Translations under genes and position numbers: made by a program
Notes under the pieces: generated by a model
What the model saw: only the letters and a program-made list of their open reading frames with translations
Told to the model about the DNA's origin: nothing
Databases searched by the model: none
Assembly: GCA_021399435.1 (NCBI GenBank)
Contig: JAJTUP010000154.1
Coordinates: 1-64,000 of the forward strand
Direction of reading: 5' to 3'
Origin: Diaporthe sp. PMI_573
Taxonomy: Eukaryota; Ascomycota; Sordariomycetes; Diaporthales; Diaporthaceae
Length of the DNA: 64,000 nt
In this document: positions 41,800 to 51,556 of the stretch, in pieces
Position numbering within the stretch: position 1 is the first letter of the stretch
Layout: each line of letters opens with the position of its first letter

Positions 41800-42579
41800 A
41801 AATAAATAATATGATGCCACAGTAAATTACCTTAAAAATGAACATTTACATGCAACAAAGTTTCCTGCGTGCCACAAGTCCCTGTACTCAATCCAACAGC
41901 CATGATGTAACCTTTCAAAAAACAGGACTTCTGTCGAGTATTTGAATATACAGTACCGAAGCCTCAAATTCCACTGCTTTGGCATTCAAATTATTCGAGC
42001 AAGCAGCTCTCCTACCTCATGTGAGCCCTTTGCAATGCCCAAGGAGGACTTTCATTTGTTGGCTTCTCAGAACTGTCCATCAAGGTAAGTGAGCATCAAA
42101 ACCCACGCCACGAATAGCATACCCTCGCAATATTTACTAATATTTTCTATGGCTTGAATGCACGGAGACTTTCCTTCAGGCATAATCAACGAATTTTATG
42201 AACCAGTTTGGGGATCGGAGTGTATCAGAAAGATGGTTAAGCGACATGAGGACTAGCATTTTTCTCAGTGTTCGTGCTGAGCACGGCGAAGCATCCGAAA
42301 ACGACTCTATGTTGCTTAACCGGCATGGGAGCCAGGCACCTTCGTCTTCCTCAACTTCAGCAGTCCTCTAAGCACCCGGTGCGACTTATTGTACCGTCAA
42401 AGGTCGGGCGCTACGCTAGCAAAAACTAGGTTTGCCATCGTCCCAGGGGACTCAACGCAGTCATCCCCCTTGCCTCAGCCGCAAGTGTGGGATGTTCCGG
42501 TCAAAATCATTGCCCAAGATCGCGAGAAAGCCGAGTTCATCATCTATAGCGCATTTGTTACTGCAGCCTTTCTTCATCG
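41800..42579. other. No recognised gene
   Basis: Short frames without motifs. A plus-strand frame (42389-42598) runs into the inverted duplicated segment and is probably spurious. Confidence 0.45.
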
Positions 42580-43115
42580 CACGGTGTTGGGTCACTGAGT
42601 CGGGATTCTCGCTGAGAGGACAGAGCGTCGTTAGATGCTTCTCTTTGGCACCACAGCAATAGCACTGGTAACCGCCCGTTGGTCTCGGACCGAAGCTTGG
42701 ATCAAGGTTTGTGGGGCATTGCTCTTTGAAATGACCTGCTAATCGAATTTATTAACACGAAAGGGACATCGAATGTGAGATGCATCAGTCTCACCGTTCT
42801 CATCGCATCGATCGGAGATATATTTCTTGGGTGGTATTCCGCTGGGTATACGAATAGGTTCTACTTTCCCCGTGTTGTAAACCCCATACACGACGTCCGT
42901 CTTGACCACACCAATAGGAGAGGAGTAGCGGAGGACGTCGTTCCAGTTGGTCTGGGATCCGCCAGGGGGCGAGGAGCTTGATCTTCCAGACCCGGACCCG
43001 GATTGTTGGTGAGACATGTTTATTATGGTGATTGTGTAGTATTTTTTTGATGGCACGGTTTTGGTTGGTTGTTTTTCTCCCTTCTGGTGGTTTCAATGTA
43101 TTTGATGAGCTAAGA
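42580..43115 (-). repeat. Duplicated zinc-knuckle segment, copy B (truncated gene)
   Basis: This is an inverted, nearly identical copy of 24735-25276. It encodes exon 1 from ATG 43017, the same intron and the knuckle half of exon 2, but breaks off after DSVTQHR, so the Arg/Ser-rich C-terminal half is missing and unrelated sequence follows. One visible amino-acid change is I to R in VEPIRIPSG. The sharp edges at both ends point to a single copying event rather than decay. As a gene it is a pseudogene unless the truncated product is used. Confidence 0.8.
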
Positions 43116-43177
43116 GGCAGTCATGAACACCCAGGCGTGCACCGGCTGCCCTCGTTTGAAACCGCTGCTGGACGCTG

Positions 43178-43498
43178 TTGCAACCACGGGTGAGCAGTCG
43201 GCAGATCGTCGTGCGACATGTCTCAAAGGAACAGGCCAGCCCGCTACGCGACAAGAGGATCCAAATATTTGTCAAGACATTAACCGGCAAACATGCAACA
43301 TTCCAAACCACACCATTCGCGGAGGTAGAGGATATCCTCGACAAGGTGCAGCGCCACGAGGGGCTTCCTTCTCGTGATATAAGGCTCTTGTTTGGAGGAA
43401 GGCAGTTGGAAGCGAAGCGATTGCTCTCCGACTATAACATCCAGGACGGATCGACTATTCATCTTGTTCTTAGGCGGGACCTTTTCTTAGGACTTTAA
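43178..43498 (+). CDS. Diverged ubiquitin-like protein without diglycine
   Basis: Residues from Ile28 on (43259) align to ubiquitin without a single gap: [16 protein letters not shown], then [29 protein letters not shown] and [10 protein letters not shown] count about 40 identities in 76 positions. Lys6, Lys11 and Lys29 are kept; Lys27, Lys33, Lys48 and Lys63 are replaced; the C-terminal RLRGG is replaced by RRDLFLGL, so conjugation through diglycine is impossible. There are 27 extra N-terminal residues. It lies divergently, 160 bp from copy B of the zinc-knuckle gene. It could be a decayed ubiquitin retrocopy or a ubiquitin-like interaction module; the gap-free alignment and open frame argue against simple decay. 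Confidence 0.8.
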   Translation: MQPRVSSRQIVVRHVSKEQASPLRDKRIQIFVKTLTGKHATFQTTPFAEVEDILDKVQRHEGLPSRDIRLLFGGRQLEAKRLLSDYNIQDGSTIHLVLRRDLFLGL

Positions 43499-44640
43499 GT
43501 AGCTCCAAAGTAACTTGTTTCAGCTTGTAGAGATCATAAACCTGGGACGTTGTCCGGGTATTAATAGCCCCGGGGCTCTCTGCCCGATTGATACATAGGT
43601 AGCTAATGAAAATGTGTTTGTGCGACAGTACCCGGCGGCGAGGGCCGAAAGGGAGCCGAGGACAAAAGAAAAAAGTAGAAAAAGCGAAAGCATCCAGTGA
43701 ACCATCACCCCCTCTCATCCTTCATTTCCCGCCCGCAACCCTATTCACCACCCATTGTGGTCACCCCCAATCCCCGATGACCGACTGACCAGCCAACCAG
43801 ATTCTCTACATGCTGCCGAGCCTGCACTTCCATTAGTGCTAGGGCATGAAAGCGAGGCTGTTCAGATCGTCAGTGTATCTGGTTCATTAGCTCCAAGCTT
43901 GGTCTTGCGAGTCTCTGTAACCTGCATCTCCAGCTTCTAACTCTTCTTCCACAGAGCGTGTTTCCTCTACGTTGACACTAGGTCGGCCATACTTATCAGT
44001 GTGTCTGGGTGATCGATCCAAACTGATATTGGGAGTCCCCATAACCATTACGAAACAACTTCTTAGCCTCCTCCCACCTTCATCGGCCTGAAAGAAGAAT
44101 AGCAAAACCTATGCTGCGAAGGAACCCCGATGGGTTGCGCAGGTCTCATATTGCTGACGATTCTCGCTCAGCCGCACGGAGAAGCAGCTCAAACCGCCAC
44201 GGAGCGTCCGTGTCCAATCATCTCGATTCGCGGGGCTCGACAGCATGTCAGTCGCCAACTCGCGCAAGCAAACCCGACGCAACAAGGACAGTCGTTCACG
44301 AAACTCAGCCAAACCGCAGACGATTAAGGCCTCCGGTCGCGTTTACGAACAAGGAACCCGGGTCTCCAGACGCTCCGGCAAGACAAACGGCGAAGAGCTC
44401 GAAACGGAGAAAGGTACGGTGCGGCAACAGAGTCGAGCTTCCCCCGTAGTTATGGCCGACGGGTTTAGCTAACAGCGTGCGCACAGTGGCTTCCAGTATC
44501 CTCCAGCTCCTGAAGCCAAGCAGACGCGCCGACCCGTCCCGGCCCGATGACTAGCTCCCGTCGCCCCTCCGCACGCGTCCCACATGGCTCCGCCAGATTC
44601 CCCGCTCTGGCCGGTACGCTAGCAACCCTAACAGCGTTCA
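43499..44640. other. Unassigned stretch with Arg/Ser-rich frames
   Basis: A plus-strand frame at 44111-44449 (112 codons, QTAKSSKRRKVRCG at its end) and another at 44245-44472 are Arg/Ser-rich but overlap each other and show no domain. They may be upstream exons of the DUF6601-like gene or of a lost gene. No repeats were recognised. Confidence 0.3.
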
Positions 44641-44672
44641 CGCGTCCATGCCCTCTGACAATACTATGCGTA

Positions 44673-45182
44673 GTTCGCAACCGAAGTACTTGGAACGGAG
44701 AATGACGAGGAAAACAGCACCACGGATGCCTTGCCGGCTTCCTATCATTACTACGAGGCCTCCGGAAAGCGCGTCGTCGCTAACCCGGCGGACATACCGG
44801 CTTTCTTACAGCGGGAACTGTCCGTCGGGGGGCTGGCCGACATGCTGAAGCATCTGTGGTTTGCTGGCGCGAAGCACCCCGCCACGCCGCTGCACGCTCA
44901 TGTCGCCATGGGTCGGAAGATCGTGATCGCCGACCGGATGGATCTGCACCTCCTCTGGGACAACGGCGGAAGGCTCTTTCTCAAGCCCGTCCCGCGCTTT
45001 CTTCTCGATCCGACCTTTTGGCGGAGCAACTTGCGGTGCCCGAATGCCTGCGCGTGCCACGACCCTCCGGCGGATGCGTGCCGGGGAAAACCGCGGAAAG
45101 TCGCCCTCGGCTTTCTCTACACGTACGCCTGTCTCATTCCGTCGGAGAGCGACTTCTTCGTGGCCAACGAAAACGCCTCTTA
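44673..45182 (+). pseudogene. DUF6601-like gene fragment cut by a LINE
   Basis: After a probable acceptor (GCGTAG, 44672) the frame reads YHYYEASGKRVVANPADIPA, LADMLKHLWFAGAK, RKIVIADRMDLHLLWDNGGR, FLKPVPRFLLDPTFW and ALGFLYTYACLIPSESDFFV. The RKIVI-(X)3-MDLHL, KP(V/I)PRFLL and ALGFL-(Y/F)-X-YA-X-LI-X3-SDF blocks are typical of the DUF6601 family, fungal proteins of unknown function that usually end in membrane helices. At about 45182, just after FVANENASYP, the sequence switches to an antisense LINE RNase H fragment, so the C-terminal membrane part is lost. The gene is interrupted and very likely inactive. Confidence 0.65.
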
Positions 45183-45420
45183 CCCCGCAGGGCAGACGAC
45201 CTCTCTGGCGTTTTCCTTGGCAATTTTTAGGAGCTTGTCTCCTTCGCTCGCAGGGAGCCATCGTATTGCCACTATGTTTCCGCGTTTGCGCATTTCTCCG
45301 ACAGCCTCATAGATGTGGCGGGTATGCTGTTGGCCAGACTGCTGTCGAGGTTGCCGAAGGGTGAGAACGGCCGCTTTGTTGTTGGTTGATAGCACGATAC
45401 TGCTAGATCTGAAACCAAGC
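45182..45420 (-). pseudogene. LINE RNase H fragment
   Basis: The frame LRQPRQQSGQQHTRHIYEAV followed by VAIRWLPASEGDKLLKIAKE aligns with LEAIRRPRQQSGQQIIRQIY and LRMLWVPAGEEDFALGPKAK of the LINE piece at 51.6-52.6 kb. This is the RNase H domain found downstream of reverse transcriptase in I/Tad-type fungal LINEs. Only this part remains; it is inserted against the DUF6601-like gene. Confidence 0.7.
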
Positions 45421-45960
45421 CTTTCGGCATAAGCGTACGGCGAGACTGAGTGCTATTGCAACACTGGCAGTCTTTTCTTGTGATGCCGTACGCCAGCATG
45501 ATGGGCGACGAACAGGTTGAACTGTTCGTACAAGTGGTCCTCCCTTCCATGAGCCTTGACTTTTGAGTAGGCAGGTTGAGCTGCCTTTCTCCGTGCTTTT
45601 TGTCGTGCAAAGTGGGTTCCTCACGTACGGTGGGAAAACCCTTTCTTCCAACGCCGCTTGCCTTTCAACCAGCCCTTCGGTTGCCTCACTCTTGCACGAT
45701 GACCATCTGAATAAGGAAAGAACATAGGAAATGCCTTCAACCCAGTGAGTCACCCGTACGGTTCTGTTGTGTGCACAGGCCAGCTGTGCCCATCTCAAAA
45801 CCCGTCGGCGACTTGCCTTCTTTCGCACCCTCTCTTTCTTCCCTCTTCAACGTACGACACCCACACATACACCCACACACACCTTCTCGTGTGTATCGTC
45901 GTACGTTTCAACATCTCAAAAACTTCTTTTTCTACTTACCACTATCCTCATTGCACGATG
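45421..45960. other. CGTACG-rich, probably retroelement-derived sequence
   Basis: No domain-bearing frame was found. CGTACG, GTACGG and GCACGAT words recur about every 50 bp (for example near 45436, 45487, 45624, 45755, 45851, 45901), as in the copia block at 35-41 kb. CACACA-rich sequence lies near 45865-45890. Probably non-coding retroelement sequence related to that family. Confidence 0.4.
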
Positions 45961-46011
45961 GCTGCCGTCCCAAACCTTTTCGGCCTTACCGTCGACCAGT
46001 TCAATGCCTCT

Positions 46012-46847
46012 TGAGGTAATCATCATCGATCCTTCCTCGCTTTCGTGGGTATACAACGAGGAGCCCCAAGCTGACTGGGTCGCGACGCCCATAACAGATT
46101 GTCAAGGCCGCCCAGACGACGATGAAAACCCAAAAGTAAAACATTAAATTTTTCCGGACATTGCGCATGGTGCTGTCGTTGGCGTTATGGCACGAGTTCA
46201 TGCACGGCTTTGTGACGTACTTGGCTGGGAAATCGTGGTCACGAACACCCCCGCACATCATACCGAAGTACCTTATGCCAGACGAAAATGACCTGAAAGA
46301 AGGGACTCCATTAGGCGAGAGCGGGGACTACATGGAATGCCTGGTTTGGGGTGGATCGTTTCAGATGGATTTCCCTTACAACGACGCTGCCATACAGAAA
46401 GTACGTCCACCCTCAATCACACTTATTCTCCCTGGCACATCAAAGCTTTTTTAACATTCTGTTCTTTTTCTGTTGACACCTTGTTTGCAGTGCCGAGAGC
46501 CCTTTGCCGTAGATCGAAATAACGTCGAGAAGCTGATCGATATGGCTACTGTCACAGACTTCCTTAAAAGTCCCATGAGTACGTTATATTCACTTTGCTC
46601 CCTAGGTGCATTTCCCTCATTCTTACATACACTAGCCTTTGAGTTGAAGAAGGCCGTCCAGGGCAAACCAGCACGCCCGCGGAGCCCAACCCCTGAGCCG
46701 CAACCTGCCAAGAAGAAAAAGATGGCTGGCAGCTTTCTCGGTGAGCCAAGACCAAAAGTCGTCCGGGCTTGGGACATCCATTTTGGGTTGGATTCGAACG
46801 CCTTGCCTATTGTCATTAAAAAGGAGGCAACTACTGTTGAATCGTAG
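46012..46847 (+). CDS. HExxH-motif protein, unknown function
   Basis: Exons 46161-46400, 46492-46578 and 46636-46847 are joined by introns of 91 nt (donor GTACGT, acceptor TTTGCAG) and 57 nt (GTACGT, ACACTAG), both in frame. LSLALWHEFMHGFVTYLAGK contains HEFMH, the HExxH zinc-binding motif of metallopeptidases, followed by GESGDYMECLVWGGSFQMDF. I associate this with an uncharacterised fungal family in which the GEAG/GESG block follows the HExxH-like motif. Upstream, 46012-46146 reads EVIIIDPSSLSWVYNEEPQA and ENPKVKH, which looks like the preceding coding part but is separated from the HEFMH exon by TAA and a one-base frame change. Either an unrecognised intron or a disabling mutation lies there. 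The C-terminus is basic (PAKKKKMAG) and may direct the protein to the nucleus. Confidence 0.55.
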
Positions 46848-48686
46848 ATGCAGCCTCAGAGTGTGGCAGAAAAGCAGGGCTTGTTCTGTTGCATTGGTAT
46901 GAATTGTGTACCTCGGGGTATATTCGTCATTGCACGCATGTCGCTACTCTGATTTAGAAGTGTTTGGATCTCTGGTTAAGATTTACACATGTACTTTAAG
47001 GGCTTGACGCCTTGTTTCTACCGGCCAGAAGATCTCGAAAGATTGATTCGACATGGCATCCGTTTCTTCTCCAATGTAAGTGAAAGTACATGTATGCAGT
47101 AATAAGTTTATAAGGAACACTTAATGCACAGATGTACGGCACCTTTTTTCCAAAAAAAAAAAGTATAGCTTCTTTGTCTCAAGTACTCGCCTTGTAGAGA
47201 AAGTACGGTACTTCAGTAATGCCAACCTAAATACATCGAGGTTTCTTATTCATTCAGAACAGTGCCGTGCAGGACGACCATTTCGGATACCCCAGGAAGG
47301 TCACGATGAGGCATCTGCCAACCGAAGCACAAGCGACATTGACAGCGGTGTCGCCATGCTCGTCAATGCGATCTATATCATTACAGAGTCTCTCGGAAGC
47401 GAAATACAGTCAGTTTGGAGGGATGTCCTGCTTCTCCTGCTAAAGGCGGCTTCAGGGCAGACCTGTGGTAATTGGGAAGGATTTGACGAGGTGATAAAGC
47501 GATCGAATGAGAGAGTCTCCAGGGCCTGACATTGTAGCAGGCGGAGGCGGGCGCAAGACTACGTGTGATCCAACAGAGTGCTATTCCAACAAACAATTCA
47601 TTTCAAAATATTATACATCAAGTTGCAAACCCTGCGGCCCCGCCAGGCCGCGTAGCTCTGCTAGTTCTGCACGTTACGAATTGGAGGCAAAGGGAGAGGA
47701 TTGCGTGTCTCGGTTGACGCAAGGTCCGGGTAGTGCAATAGGTAGAAAGCTTCCTGGCCCCTCTGTGAACGGGGACAAGTCTGTGTTGCGCGCTTCAACC
47801 CCTGAGTCTGGCATAATTGAGGGCCTTTCTGGTGTCTCCCGTGGAGTTGGTAAACACGACGGACTTGTAGGAAGCTGAGATATAGCAGGATGAGTCAGAG
47901 GAGTACCTAAGTGAGGAACCGGGCCGTCTCGCTCCAGTTCACTGAACAGCAAAGCAAGCCGGCTCGGACTGATCGGGCTCATCGGATATCGTCCTCTCGG
48001 AAGAGAGTAGTGAGGGCGGACTTGGAGTTCCATCAGGAGATGGTACTTCTAGTAGCTCCTACTGAAGGCATGCGAATGTTGACCCGCTTCATCGCAGGCG
48101 GATGCGAATACCACACATAAAAATTGCCGGTAGCTGCCGTTTTTCCTAAACTGCTCAAGGAGGTGATCCCATGGCCCCTCGATATCCATGGCTAAGTGTT
48201 CAGGTGTCAAAAATTAGCCCGCTCCTTGACGGCAGCTTGCTGAGATTACGCGATCTGTGTGAGACTAGGTTGAACCTATATAGGAGCTGTGAAATACGGT
48301 CCGATTTAGAATATGAAGATCCTGTATTTCTAGGGGATTAAAAACGTTCCCTGTCAACATGAATTCTATGCGATATCGACACAAACACTGGTTGTAGATG
48401 AAACTCAGGGAGACAGCCAAGCACCTCCGCCTCCGAAGTTCGACGACCGTCCTCTTCGTCCAAGGCTGGGCAAGTGACTCACCACAAATCAGCAGCCTAT
48501 AACTATGAGATGAGGTCCCTGCAGGAAGCAAAAAAGAGACTATTTGAATAACCAAGGGGGAGACCACTAGACCCTCCCTCTTCCGCTGCGCTGGGCTTAC
48601 ATATGTATATATGTCTCTGTGCTCAGTGGATTTTCATTGCTATCTATGCTATCCAAGATTCCGTTCATGTGCGCCACCGCGTTATC
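46848..48686. other. Mostly unassigned; LTR end and one open frame
   Basis: An open frame without an ATG at about 47262-47529 reads RPFRIPQEGHDEASANRSTS, then IYIITESLGSEIQSVWRDVL and SGQTCGNWEGFDEVIKRSNE; it could be an exon of an unknown gene. Near 47560-47591 the minus strand reads TGTTGGAATAGCAC, the start of the copia LTR family. The rest, including 48120-48680, shows no coding or repeat signal. Confidence 0.4.
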
Positions 48687-49772
48687 TCAAGCCGTTCTCC
48701 CACAGAGCGTATAATCGTACATGTGCGGACAGTTCTCGCCGATCAGCCAGTCCAACAGCTGGAGGGCTTCCGTGCTGGCCCTTTCGTTACCGAAGAAGAT
48801 CACCTGGGGCCAACCCTTATGATCACGTATTTCAAGTGTACATGCAGGGTCATCTTTGTTCAGAAGCATGAACGACCAAGAACACTTGTAGCCATCTTGT
48901 CCTGTGGACGGAGGGGCGCCAAAGTTGGTAACAATCCGGTATAGGAGAAGTTGTGAAGAGATGAGATCAATCAATGGAGTGTATCCTGTCCGTGGAAACT
49001 TGTGGAGATCAACCCGAAGACCAGGATACTTGCCTTCTGCCTCGAAGCGCCAATCCCAATCACTCCAACGGTGTCTCTTCTCGTGCGCTGGGCGCCAGTC
49101 CTGATCCATTGGTACGCCCCACTGTGTTGTGAAGTGTTTGAAAAGACAATACGCGTCGTGCTGCAAGTCCACATAGCCATCCAAATCCACAGTCACCGGC
49201 CGTGAGCAGATGCCACTGGTTGGCGGAGGTGACCAGCACGGTTGTCCATGCATCGTTTTGATCTGGTCCCGAGGGTCCTCATCTATGTCAGACTCATCAT
49301 CCTCCGTCACGAGTTCAGGCTCCTCCTTGTCCCCTTCTAAGAGCTTAGCTTCACTCGCCAAGGCCTGATCTGCACGCGGGAAGCCAGCCAATTTGCGATG
49401 GCTTAGTAACAGGTTCTCTATTAAGAGTCTTTTGTCGCACTCCTCACCTAGTACCCACATTATCCTCAGCAACATTCAAGCAATATCCTGAGCAGAGAAT
49501 GAAATGGAAGAGAGAAAGAACATACATTCATTAAAACGTTGAATTGGATCATCTGCATGTCGAATAGCCGAGATGAGTATTCCAGCCTCTGCGGCTTTGC
49601 TCGCGTTGTGTGTGACTTTGCTCTCGGTCTTCGTGGCTGCGGCAGGTCGCTTGGTGCGGTTCACTTTCGGGACCTTGAGCATGCCCCTCGGAGGTTTGGA
49701 CTTCAAGATATTCGCCTTTATCCTGGCTGTAGCCTTCTGGCTGGCCTGGCGTTTTGACCGTCTCTTCGCCAT
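48687..49772 (-). CDS. Two-exon protein of unknown function
   Basis: Exon 1 (49772-49526) and exon 2 (49447-48687) join over a 78-nt intron (donor GTATGT, acceptor GTACTAG), giving 335 residues. Splicing links DDPIQRFNE to CEECDKRLLIENLLLSHRKL. The N-terminus is strongly basic (MAKRRSKRQASQKATARIKA), suggesting nuclear targeting. An acidic stretch (VTEDDESDIDEDPRD) follows. The C-terminal part (DWDWRFEAEGKYPGLRVDLH, FPRTGYTPLIDLISSQLLLY, GWPQVIFFGNERASTEALQL, LDWLI) is compact and Trp-rich, and resembles uncharacterised proteins expanded in plant-associated ascomycetes. No catalytic motif is visible. Both exons are open and the intron has normal signals, so the gene looks intact. Confidence 0.7.
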
Positions 49773-49947
49773 GGACGTAGCGGTGGTTCTGGTGCAAGAA
49801 GACTCTTAGGAGAAAATGAGACGGTTCACCAGCACTGCCACGAGCGGCTTAATGCGGTAGGATCTGTGCTACTTGGACTCCACGTCGAATGACTAAAAAC
49901 GGCGCCACTAGTCTGCCAGATGATGTGACAGATGGTCTAATCCTGTT
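49773..49947. other. Short promoter-side spacer
   Basis: This lies between the start of the two-exon gene and a copia LTR. No motif was recognised beyond a purine-rich stretch near 49800. Confidence 0.4.
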
Positions 49948-50140
49948 GTCAGATTATCACCCTTTTAGGTATATGGGACGTGTAATTATGGTCCAATTGA
50001 TGGGGTGGTAACTGGGTGTATTGTGATGATGTCTTGTCTTGGTTCCTTGGTGGGACCCCACCCGTAAGGGGGCTGGTTTTGTCATGATTCAGCCATTGAT
50101 GCCTCAGGCACCTAACCCAAAGCACCCGTCACATCTGACA
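49948..50140 (-). repeat. Copia LTR (TGTCAGAT family), second copy
   Basis: A 193-bp LTR with TGTCAGAT/ATCTGACA termini, nearly identical to 56048-56241. The adjacent polypurine side (CACCCCCTCAGACTCGC on plus) and the first bases of the pol 3' end (to about 50200) are retained, so this is the 3' end of an element whose body was lost, not a clean solo LTR. A plus-strand frame across it (MVPWWDPTRKGAG) is only an LTR read-through. Confidence 0.8.
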
Positions 50141-50270
50141 CACCCCCTCAGACTCGCAGGCACTGGGAGTCTGCGTTTTACTCCCCTTCAACTGCTTTCC
50201 TTCGCTAAAGAAAGCAGACAAGGGAGACTACACAGTGGCCAAGGCATGTGTCAGATACGTCAGAGGCGAA

Positions 50271-50320
50271 AGTTGCCACCTGTTGCCACCTATTGCCACC
50301 TATTGCCACCTATTGCCACG
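50271..50320. repeat. Five 10-bp tandem repeats in LTR U3
   Basis: The decamer TRTTGCCACC is repeated five times in a row, 50 bp before the TATA box. The position and length suggest an upstream activating element of the LTR promoter. The first unit begins AG and the last ends CG, so the array is slightly degenerate at its edges. Confidence 0.8.
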
Positions 50321-50367
50321 AGGCTTAGCAATCAGCTTCTAGCTGATTCTATACAGAAGAGAAAGGG

Positions 50368-50375
50368 TATATAAA
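50368..50375 (+). promoter_or_regulatory. TATA box of the copia LTR
   Basis: TATATAAA lies about 230 bp before the end of the LTR, downstream of the five-decamer array and about 570 bp before the gag start at 50940. It is the likely RNA polymerase II promoter of this element. Confidence 0.5.
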
Positions 50376-50939
50376 GCTTGCCCTGAAACCTCAAGAGAGA
50401 CAATACAAAAAAACACAATTTTCACCCTAATATTTGACAATTAAGAGTCTCACTGCCTCAAGCCTCTGAGAGACAAAAGAACGGAAGTACGCGTCTTCCG
50501 GGTCGAGCATCCCTTTTGTTTCTAGTTAGAATTAGCAATGAATGAATAACCAACCAACCCACCGCCTAACCGCGAACTACGTACGTACGTACAAAGCCCA
50601 TTCAACACTGATCAGTGATTGCTTCGGGCGATCACAGATTAGCAAGAGTGAAGAGACGAGAACTTGCCCAAGTCGCTGCCGGCACAGCCAGAACCAGGTA
50701 TTTGGGCTCTCGTGCTACCTCCTAGAACTCTATATTGTCGCCTGCCAGAGCAAAACCGGGTATAGAGACCTCTAGACGACTACTCCATCGACCCTTGCGC
50801 GAGGAAGAGACTATTATTGTCGCCTGCCAGAGCAGAACCGGGTAATAGCCACGACACGTACAAGAAAGAAGAAGCAGTGTGCGCCCCCGCACGACCTGAA
50901 ACCTGAAACCGACCAAGACCTACGACAGAAGCTACCACG

Positions 50940-51556
50940 ATGTCGTCCGACAACAGCACACCAGAACAACAACCTGTGGCCGAGGGAAGCCAGCAGGTAG
51001 ACACTGACCCGTATACGTACGAGGAAATCAGTGAGAAATGCAATATCCCACGCATTGTGTGGAGGAGAGCAGTAAACCCTAAACGATGGGACAGCAGAGT
51101 CAATATACGAGGTGGCCCATCAGAAGTGGAGTTGACAACCTACTTTGCGCGAGTAATGATGGATATCATTCATCTTAACTTAAGCGGAAACAACCTCCGA
51201 TACACTTTGTACGAAGACTTTGAAGGGTGGACAACCTACCAATTCGACCAAGTCAATCGTACATTTACCAGAGAGCTCTTACAGATACTAGAGACGAAAG
51301 GAATCTTGACATCAGATGCACGAAAGACTTCAGAACGGCTTGTAGAAATTCTTGAGCCAGGGAACCAACAACCCCAAACAACTGTACGAATTCAAGAGAC
51401 AACCGAAAACCGACAACCAAATGCCGAAGCCCCACGAGTTGATAGCCGCCCGTTGGCTGTACGAACACAATCAGAAGCCCCACGAGTTAATGAACAACCG
51501 ATGCCGGGTCTCTGGGCAGATTCAAGATCTGCACGGGAACAAACGACCGACACTCA
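50940..51556 (+). pseudogene. Copia gag N-terminal part
   Basis: MSSDNSTPEQQPVAEGSQQ starts a frame that aligns with the gag of the 35-40 kb element: YTYEEISEKCNIPRIVWRRA against LTYEEVRGESNIPMSVWRSR, and YEDFEGWTTYQFDQVNRTF against CEDFEGWTEVQYNTVDRLF. It has the same LTR/leader upstream. At about 51556 the sequence passes into LINE RNase H and the gag frame ends at 51575. Protease, integrase and RT are absent, so the element is a chimera. Confidence 0.8.

Larger units (their letters stand above)
50200..50607 (+). repeat. Copia LTR with U3 tandem repeat and TATA box
   Basis: The right end ATTCAACA (50600-50607) is followed by CTGATCAGTGATTGC, matching the LTR/leader junction at 40066. Upstream lie an ACGTACGTACGTAC run (50578-50592), TATATAAA (50368-50375) and five 10-bp repeats (50271-50320). 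The left end is unclear because another LTR fragment abuts it near 50200. Confidence 0.6.

Noticed and set aside
42580..43498. Ubiquitin-like ORF plus zinc knuckle as one split RBBP6/Mpe1-type gene
   Set aside because: The combination of domains was suggestive, but they are on opposite strands and the knuckle part is a sharp-edged copy from 25 kb, so the adjacency is secondary.
44111..44472. Arg/Ser-rich plus-strand frames as a separate gene
   Set aside because: Two frames overlap in the same DNA and neither has a domain; they might be exons of a neighbouring gene, but I cannot support it.
50039..50374. Frame starting MVPWWDPTRKGAG, repeated at 56140
   Set aside because: The repetition suggested a conserved gene, but both copies lie in the TGTCAGAT-family LTR and its flank.
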